Below the pieces are notes generated by a model. It worked only from the letters and a program-made list of their open reading frames with translations. It made no database searches and was not told where the DNA came from. A DNA stretch of 11,514 bases from a bacterium. Lineage in GTDB: Bacteria; Patescibacteriota; Microgenomatia; UBA1400; RBG-16-45-19. Positions 6,708 through 11,514 of the stretch are shown one piece after another; within the stretch, counting starts at the first letter, position 1, and each line of letters begins with the position of its first letter. Position numbers and translations under genes: made by a program. Location: positions 1-11,514 of the forward strand of contig QKAA01000071.1 of the NCBI GenBank assembly GCA_003247275.1. Direction: 5' to 3'.

Positions 6708-6718
6708 ATCAACCAGAT

Positions 6719-7156
6719 ATGTCGCAGCAGAATTATAGTCAGGATGGGGCAAATTCCTCTTTCGACGGAGAGTTAGAGGTTTTGGCAGCTATTTATCAGA
6801 AAAAACCTGAGCTGTTAAGGCCTGATCAAGTAAAAAAGTTGATGGATTCAGGAATTCTCGACTCCAATAGCGGCGCGGGCGATGTTCAAGTTTCGGATCG
6901 GGACAGTCGGGCAAAAGATAAGAATGTTATCGATCAAAGCGTGTTGGAAAAAGCCTTTGATGAGGCTGACGCAATTTTGTTAGAAACAGATCGACTAAAA
7001 CACCACTATTATTCAGATGAGGATTGGGATCAAATGAGTGAAGATAAAAAGTTTGAGGCGAGAGAAAGAATGTTTGAGGACAATTTTCAAATGAGCCCGG
7101 TCGATTTGGCTTATTCAATTTACCATCAATTAAGTCAAGGAAGTCAACATGCCTAA
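6719..7156 (+). CDS. Hypothetical acidic protein, translationally coupled to the 1397-aa protein
   Basis: Not recognised. From the ATG at 6719 the product has 145 residues; an in-frame ATG at 6698 would add 7 residues but lies on the putative -10 element. The protein is acidic and probably helical. It has a low-complexity start (SQQNYSQDGANSS, about 2-14), a helix with EVLAAIYQKKPELLRPDQVKKLMDSG (about 20-45), an Asp/Ser-rich linker (46-70), and a second helical block with DEADAILLETDRLKHHYY and WDQMSEDKKFEARERMFEDNF. There is no signal peptide, membrane segment or catalytic motif. Its TAA overlaps the ATG of the next gene (ATGCCTAA, 8 bp), so the two proteins are probably made together and may form a complex. 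Confidence 0.75.
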   Translation: MSQQNYSQDGANSSFDGELEVLAAIYQKKPELLRPDQVKKLMDSGILDSNSGAGDVQVSDRDSRAKDKNVIDQSVLEKAFDEADAILLETDRLKHHYYSDEDWDQMSEDKKFEARERMFEDNFQMSPVDLAYSIYHQLSQGSQHA

Positions 7157-10100
7157 TCAAGTTGAAGGAATGGATGCGTTGGCAAGAGCCGCGATTCATA
7201 TGGCGGTGGAGACTAGTGATAACCCAGCAAATTCTGAAGGAATCATTAAGCAGAATTTCGAAAAAGACTATTTAGTTTTGCGATCACATAAGCGGTCTCT
7301 GCAAAAACAGGGCATACCAACGATTAACCAAGCAGAAAAAGATGCGCTAAGTTCCCGGTTGAGTGAAATTGAGCACGATCCTGAGGAGCTTGTTTTGGCA
7401 AAACGCTTGGTTGATGAGCTGACTGCCGGTGGAGTGAAGGACGCTGATTTTTTACGACAACAGCATGGGATTCTGGGCGATCAGGATTATCAGGATTACT
7501 TAACGGTGGGATGGAGAGTGAAAATTGAGGAGGTCCAACAGAAGTTGGAGGAACGACGGTTGGAAGATCGGCAAAAACAGGAGGAAATGAAAAAAGAGCG
7601 GGAGCTTAGGAACTCTCCGGAAGACTTAGCGAAAATATATACAAAGGGGGCTGTTTTGGAAGAATCGTCAAAAAAGGCGATTGAAAATTCGGGGAAGCAG
7701 GTGTGGGAAGATGTGCAAAAAACTGACGGTGACCATGAAGAATACCTCAAATCGGTAATATATAAGGAAAATAAAACTCGTTTGGTCGACGCGTGGAAGA
7801 AAACGGTTTCAGAAGATGCGGCTGAAGCGATTGCCGAAAATGTGTTGGATGTGTGGTTTGAGGTTAATAGCGGAAATGAAAAAAATAAAGTAACAGCGGC
7901 CACGTTAATGAGGCCTTTGGCCCAATTGAAAGAGTCGATACAGCAGGGAGTTGGTTTAGATCATCAGGGGGATGTGGTGGCGGATGTGACGGTGGGAAAA
8001 TTGATTGATGAGATCGGGGGACGTATTGAGGGCAATATTGATATGGAAGATGTGAATAGCCAAATTGACCAGACGCGGATTGACGAAAATTTTATTCAGG
8101 AATCTGAAAAGAGGCGACAAGAGCTGATTGATGGCTATCAGCGATTTAAGACTCATGTAGATGCGGTGGTTCAATCTGTTACAAATATTGATGATTTGAA
8201 ACGAATCAAAGATGAGGTAAACATTCATTTACTAAAAGAAGATTTGCCCGCAGATGAGATGCTCCGAAAACAAGCAGTTTTGGGGAAGGAGCTTTCAGAA
8301 TTATTTTTGGCGGAGTTGGGAGGGGAAAGCGAATCATATTGGATCACTGTATTAAATGAGGCTTATACGCGCGCGAAAAATCCTGAGGCAATTAAACAAC
8401 TTCACGCTAATTTGGAAGATACAATAAAAAAGTTGCAGCAAGAGGATGGGCAATTGAGGTTGGGAAAGGAGCTACTGATAGAAGAGTTGGAGGAAAAAGG
8501 GTTATTGGATGAGGTTGTGGTTGAACGGAAAAAGAATGGAGAAGCGGGCAGAACTCAGGAATTTGTGGAGACATTAGTCAGGGAGGTAAAAAAATCACAT
8601 TTGATGGGAAAGGTGACACCTCGTTTGCTAGATGTGCTTCCGGAGGGGGTGTCGTTGAACTCATTTAATCAGGAATTGATGGGGCTTGCGGTGAAGTTTG
8701 GGGTTAATGTTTCTGAAGAGAGGGTTAATCTAGATTGGGAGTTGGCAGCAGAGGCACTTTCGCCCGAGCAGGGTGGCGAGATGAGAAGAATGCAGCAATT
8801 AGGGTTGCAGGAGCGAGGGTTGGAAGCCTACATGTTTTTGCCTCAAACTCAGGAAATCATGCGTTTCTTTCGGGCTCTACCACAATCTGAACAAGATCAG
8901 TTGAGTGCGAGGTTGATTTTGAAAATGATTGATGGTGGCAGGAATGCGGGAATGGCACAATTTGAATTAGGGGCCATCTTGGGAGACGAGCAGACGTCGC
9001 CGGTGATGTTCGCATATGCGGAAACAATGGATTGGGTGCGGAAAGCAGGAGAAATTAAGGGGTATATAGAAGAAAAAGATGTGCATCGAATGTTTGGTTT
9101 TCACAACCCCGAATCATTTGCGTTATTGAACCAAAAGATTGATCAAACGGCATGGGTAAAAGATAAGGACAGCGGAAATTGGATAAAGAAAGATTTTTCT
9201 TTAAGTGTGAAGGATGTTCTTGCTGAAGTGTATACCTATGAAGCAATGAGAGAGTTGGCTGCCAATGCTGGTTTGGGCCCCAATAGTTTTGCTGAGGCAA
9301 AAGGCAAATGGCTAAAGGTGGCTATTTTGAGAAAATTGGGTTATCGAAGAGAGGACGTGTTGAAGTGGTTTGATCAACAAGCAGAATATGATCGATTAGT
9401 ACGAGAAGGGAAACAGGAAGAAGCAGATGCTGAAGAGGCCAGATGGAAGGATGATCGTTTTCCTGAGATTGGAAGGACAGATCGATTGTCTTTGGCAAAT
9501 CAAATGGAGTTTGATGGATTGGGGGGATTGGCTGCAGTTAATTGGGGTGCAATTATTACGGCATACAACTACATGGTGTGGTCGCATGGTGATATTGAAT
9601 TGGCGCCAGGGGAAGCGTTTAAACGCAAACCAGATCAAAGAGCTCGTGGACCTGAGCAAGATTATCAAAGAGAGTTTGATAAGTCTGTTGAGGTGACTCA
9701 GGTTATGGGGATGCGTCCATTGTTGGCTGACTATTCGAGCTATGTGGCGAGAGAGGCTTTAGTGGCTCGAATCCAAAATATGATTGAGAGCGAGAATGTG
9801 CCTGAGAGTATTCTAAAGAGGAGAAAAAAATATATAGAGGCTGTTGCCTTGGTGGACCAACCGACTCCAGAAGGAATAAAGGTGCTCAGTATGATGGCTT
9901 CTGGTTATGGGATATTTGAGCCCCCCAAAGATATTCAGCTGGATCAAAGAGTAAACTATTTTAAACAAAAAGTAAGAGATGGAATGAAGGATGTGAGTAC
10001 TTGGGGAGTAAAGCGCGTAAGACCCTTCCATTTGTGGGAAAAAGCGTCAACAAGTGAGGATTCAACAATGGATGAGTTATGGGCAGGCTTTGATGCGGAG

Positions 10101-11342
10101 CCCTTAATGCTAGAAACAGGCATGAATGAGGCAGAGATCCAACATTGCAAACAATTTGATGCACGGGGAAGAACGTTGCCCTCTGGAGTAGATGGAACAA
10201 AAAATGTCGTTGGTTGGATGAATTTTTTGCATTATGCAAATTTTAACCTCTTTGATTTGTCAGAATCAACTTTTAAGTCATTGGATAGTGCGGTTCGTTA
10301 TAGGGATCGAGCGGCGAGTACTGTTTCACAGATGTGCGACTTTGCTGGTTTGGAGATGCCTGTTCACGATAGTGTTGAGTTTGTCCCAAAGAGTGAGGCG
10401 GAATTATCTACGTATGCTCAATTGATGGCGAGGCAAGGGAAACCTCCGAGCAAGAAGGAGATTGAGGGGTATTCGAAGGAGCCTGCGGCTGATTATGCTT
10501 TTTATTTAGGTGGACATGTTAAGGCAACGGTAGGTAAAGTGGTAGAGAGTGCCGCTAAGGTTTCGCTTGGAGGATTTTTGCAACGCATTCCCACAGCAAT
10601 GCTATATCAAGAGGCATTGAGAATGCATATGGAACATAACCTGTTTTGGCATGATGACGTTCCACTTTATAGGATAGATATTGAGGAGCCTGATTTTGGA
10701 GCGGGCAATGCGCGAAAGTTGGCCAGATTTACAGAAGCGGAGTTTAATAAATTATGGTTGTCAAAGTTGGGCGCTGGGGCAACACAATCTCATGTGGATA
10801 TGATTGCTGAGGTTTTGTCGGGGCATATGTTCCATTTTGTTGAACCAGTTGAAAATGAATTGAAAGAACAATCTGGTGAAGAGCGAAGTCAGGGAAGGGT
10901 ATTGATTGGTCCAAATGGATCATTTTTGCCGATTGTCGCAACTGCGAAAGCAATTAAGAAGGAGCTGAGGGGGGGAGTTGAAAAAGTGCTTGAGGATATT
11001 TCCAAACCTCCAAGTCATGATATGAAGTTGAAGATGAATAGATTTTTGAAAGTATTAGATGAAATGGATCACTTGGGGGGGCTGTCATACGCCATGTTGG
11101 GCGGGTCGGGAAACATGCCAGTGTGGGGGTATTTGGTTGACGGACTGTTCAGCCACGTGGGTGGGAGAGATTACCCTACAGCCTTCGAACAACAACTAAA
11201 AGGGGAACTGATGTATTTTTTGGAGAAGGGTATGGTGATGTCCCCTGCAATTCAGGGTAATTACGCAGTTTCATTCTATCGGGGCAGTAAAGGCGAGGCT
11301 CTTGCTAGTGTTGAGGAGGCGAGGAAGCGTTCGTTGAGGTAG
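7149..11342 (+). CDS. Giant hypothetical cytoplasmic helical protein (1397 aa)
   Basis: Not recognised. The ATG at 7149 follows AAGGAAG (7137-7143) by 5 nt inside the preceding gene, which fixes the start. The 1397-residue product has no signal peptide, no membrane segment and no obvious Walker, protease or nuclease motif. The N-terminal 480 residues are very highly charged and helical, with a probable coiled coil at about 124-155 (KIEEVQQKLEERRLEDRQK then EEMKKEREL) and others near 310-335 and 415-460. The second half is more compact-looking and richer in Trp, His and aromatic residues (NWGAIITAYNYMVWSHGD, then RPFHLWEKAS and EHNLFWHDDVPLYRIDIEEP), suggesting folded helical domains. Continuous coding over 4.2 kb with consistent G-rich codon use shows a maintained gene. 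It could be a structural or scaffold protein, or a partner of the divergent T4SS-like operon, but nothing in the sequence proves this. Confidence 0.85.
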   Translation: MPNQVEGMDALARAAIHMAVETSDNPANSEGIIKQNFEKDYLVLRSHKRSLQKQGIPTINQAEKDALSSRLSEIEHDPEELVLAKRLVDELTAGGVKDADFLRQQHGILGDQDYQDYLTVGWRVKIEEVQQKLEERRLEDRQKQEEMKKERELRNSPEDLAKIYTKGAVLEESSKKAIENSGKQVWEDVQKTDGDHEEYLKSVIYKENKTRLVDAWKKTVSEDAAEAIAENVLDVWFEVNSGNEKNKVTAATLMRPLAQLKESIQQGVGLDHQGDVVADVTVGKLIDEIGGRIEGNIDMEDVNSQIDQTRIDENFIQESEKRRQELIDGYQRFKTHVDAVVQSVTNIDDLKRIKDEVNIHLLKEDLPADEMLRKQAVLGKELSELFLAELGGESESYWITVLNEAYTRAKNPEAIKQLHANLEDTIKKLQQEDGQLRLGKELLIEELEEKGLLDEVVVERKKNGEAGRTQEFVETLVREVKKSHLMGKVTPRLLDVLPEGVSLNSFNQELMGLAVKFGVNVSEERVNLDWELAAEALSPEQGGEMRRMQQLGLQERGLEAYMFLPQTQEIMRFFRALPQSEQDQLSARLILKMIDGGRNAGMAQFELGAILGDEQTSPVMFAYAETMDWVRKAGEIKGYIEEKDVHRMFGFHNPESFALLNQKIDQTAWVKDKDSGNWIKKDFSLSVKDVLAEVYTYEAMRELAANAGLGPNSFAEAKGKWLKVAILRKLGYRREDVLKWFDQQAEYDRLVREGKQEEADAEEARWKDDRFPEIGRTDRLSLANQMEFDGLGGLAAVNWGAIITAYNYMVWSHGDIELAPGEAFKRKPDQRARGPEQDYQREFDKSVEVTQVMGMRPLLADYSSYVAREALVARIQNMIESENVPESILKRRKKYIEAVALVDQPTPEGIKVLSMMASGYGIFEPPKDIQLDQRVNYFKQKVRDGMKDVSTWGVKRVRPFHLWEKASTSEDSTMDELWAGFDAEPLMLETGMNEAEIQHCKQFDARGRTLPSGVDGTKNVVGWMNFLHYANFNLFDLSESTFKSLDSAVRYRDRAASTVSQMCDFAGLEMPVHDSVEFVPKSEAELSTYAQLMARQGKPPSKKEIEGYSKEPAADYAFYLGGHVKATVGKVVESAAKVSLGGFLQRIPTAMLYQEALRMHMEHNLFWHDDVPLYRIDIEEPDFGAGNARKLARFTEAEFNKLWLSKLGAGATQSHVDMIAEVLSGHMFHFVEPVENELKEQSGEERSQGRVLIGPNGSFLPIVATAKAIKKELRGGVEKVLEDISKPPSHDMKLKMNRFLKVLDEMDHLGGLSYAMLGGSGNMPVWGYLVDGLFSHVGGRDYPTAFEQQLKGELMYFLEKGMVMSPAIQGNYAVSFYRGSKGEALASVEEARKRSLR

Positions 11343-11401
11343 TATTTGGATTTCAAGGAAAAAGTTTTTGAGAACTTGGGTCGAGTTTGCTGTGGTGGGG
11401 A

Positions 11402-11514
11402 TTATGTAACTGGGGGCTTTAATGGTGGAAGGCCTACTAGTCTCTTGAGGTAGTCTTCACTTCTGGTTTTTAAATTTGGTTTGCTATAGGTTTTGTCGTG
11501 ATAGAAAGCTTCCT
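11402..11514 (-). CDS. C-terminus of an unidentified minus-strand gene (start outside window)
   Basis: On the minus strand a frame is open from the right edge (first full codon at 11512) to TAA at 11404-11402. It gives 36 residues beginning EAFYHDKTYSKP and ending RLVGLPPLKPPVT. The basic, Pro-rich, low-bias composition looks like a real protein tail, and both other minus frames hit stops early. It would converge on the 1397-aa gene, leaving a 59-bp gap (11343-11401) in which I see no clear terminator hairpin. The family cannot be told from this fragment. Confidence 0.4.
   Translation of the reverse strand, partial: EAFYHDKTYSKPNLKTRSEDYLKRLVGLPPLKPPVT

Noticed and set aside
6629..6712. N-terminal extension of the M23 protein to ATG 6712
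   Set aside because: The extra 28 residues would cover the putative promoters of both divergent genes, and ATG 6628 has a well-placed -10 element for leaderless translation.
7496..7903. 135-codon minus-strand open frame, and similar antisense frames across dnaN, the PrgI-like gene and the 1397-aa gene
   Set aside because: They lie opposite clearly coding frames, have skewed Ser/Phe/Pro composition and no ribosome binding sites.
11343..11401. A terminator hairpin around AAAAAGTTTTT after the 1397-aa gene
   Set aside because: The symmetry is only a short A/T palindrome without a GC stem followed by a T tract.
1..11514. tRNA, rRNA, CRISPR array, transposase or insertion-sequence ends
   Set aside because: I looked for cloverleaf-like sequences, regularly spaced direct repeats and transposase motifs and saw none that could be supported.

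Overview
The window runs left to right through the 3' end of dnaA, a compact replication origin (oriC), and complete dnaN. It then crosses a four-gene, leftward-transcribed cassette that looks like part of a Gram-positive-style type IV secretion system (T4SS). Finally, a rightward pair encodes two proteins I do not recognise, one of them 1397 residues long. The dnaA-oriC-dnaN order marks the chromosomal origin of a bacterium. The T4SS-like genes (PrgI/VirB3-like, VirB4/TraC N-terminal-like, M23 peptidase), the many short Asn/Gln/Ser/Thr-rich proteins and the large orphan proteins are reminiscent of Patescibacteria (Candidate Phyla Radiation), perhaps Microgenomates. That placement is inference: there is no rRNA here. 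The standard code is used, with TAA, TAG and one TGA stop.

Origin (1-738). DnaA domain IV with its DNA-binding signature ends at 411. The 327 bp between dnaA and dnaN hold a cluster of DnaA-box-like sites on the minus strand (416-472) and a second cluster on the plus strand (523-595). The second cluster includes two perfect TTATCCACA boxes. Six consecutive DnaA-trio units (655-672) follow, and then an AT-rich stretch. This resembles the basal unwinding layout described for Bacillus. dnaN (739-1848) is a full-length sliding clamp.

Secretion-like cassette (1852-6628, minus strand). In transcription order it encodes a membrane-anchored M23 peptidoglycan hydrolase, a single-pass protein with a large exported domain, a PrgI/VirB3-like membrane protein with an added C-terminal beta-sandwich-like domain, and a stand-alone VirB4/TraC N-terminal domain without ATPase motifs. 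Overlaps or very short gaps join the genes, so they are probably one operon. The operon ends 3 bp from the dnaN stop codon, converging on it. The VirB4 ATPase, VirB6-like channel and VirD4 coupling protein are not in the window.

Right half (6629-11514). A 90-bp divergent promoter region separates the cassette from two rightward genes (145 and 1397 aa) that overlap by 8 bp and are probably translationally coupled. Both products look cytoplasmic, helical and highly charged. At the right edge, the minus strand carries what looks like the C-terminus of another gene.

The plus strand is G-rich where I inspected it right of the origin, regardless of gene direction. This fits a rightward fork with the plus strand as leading strand, so the secretion-like operon is transcribed head-on to replication.
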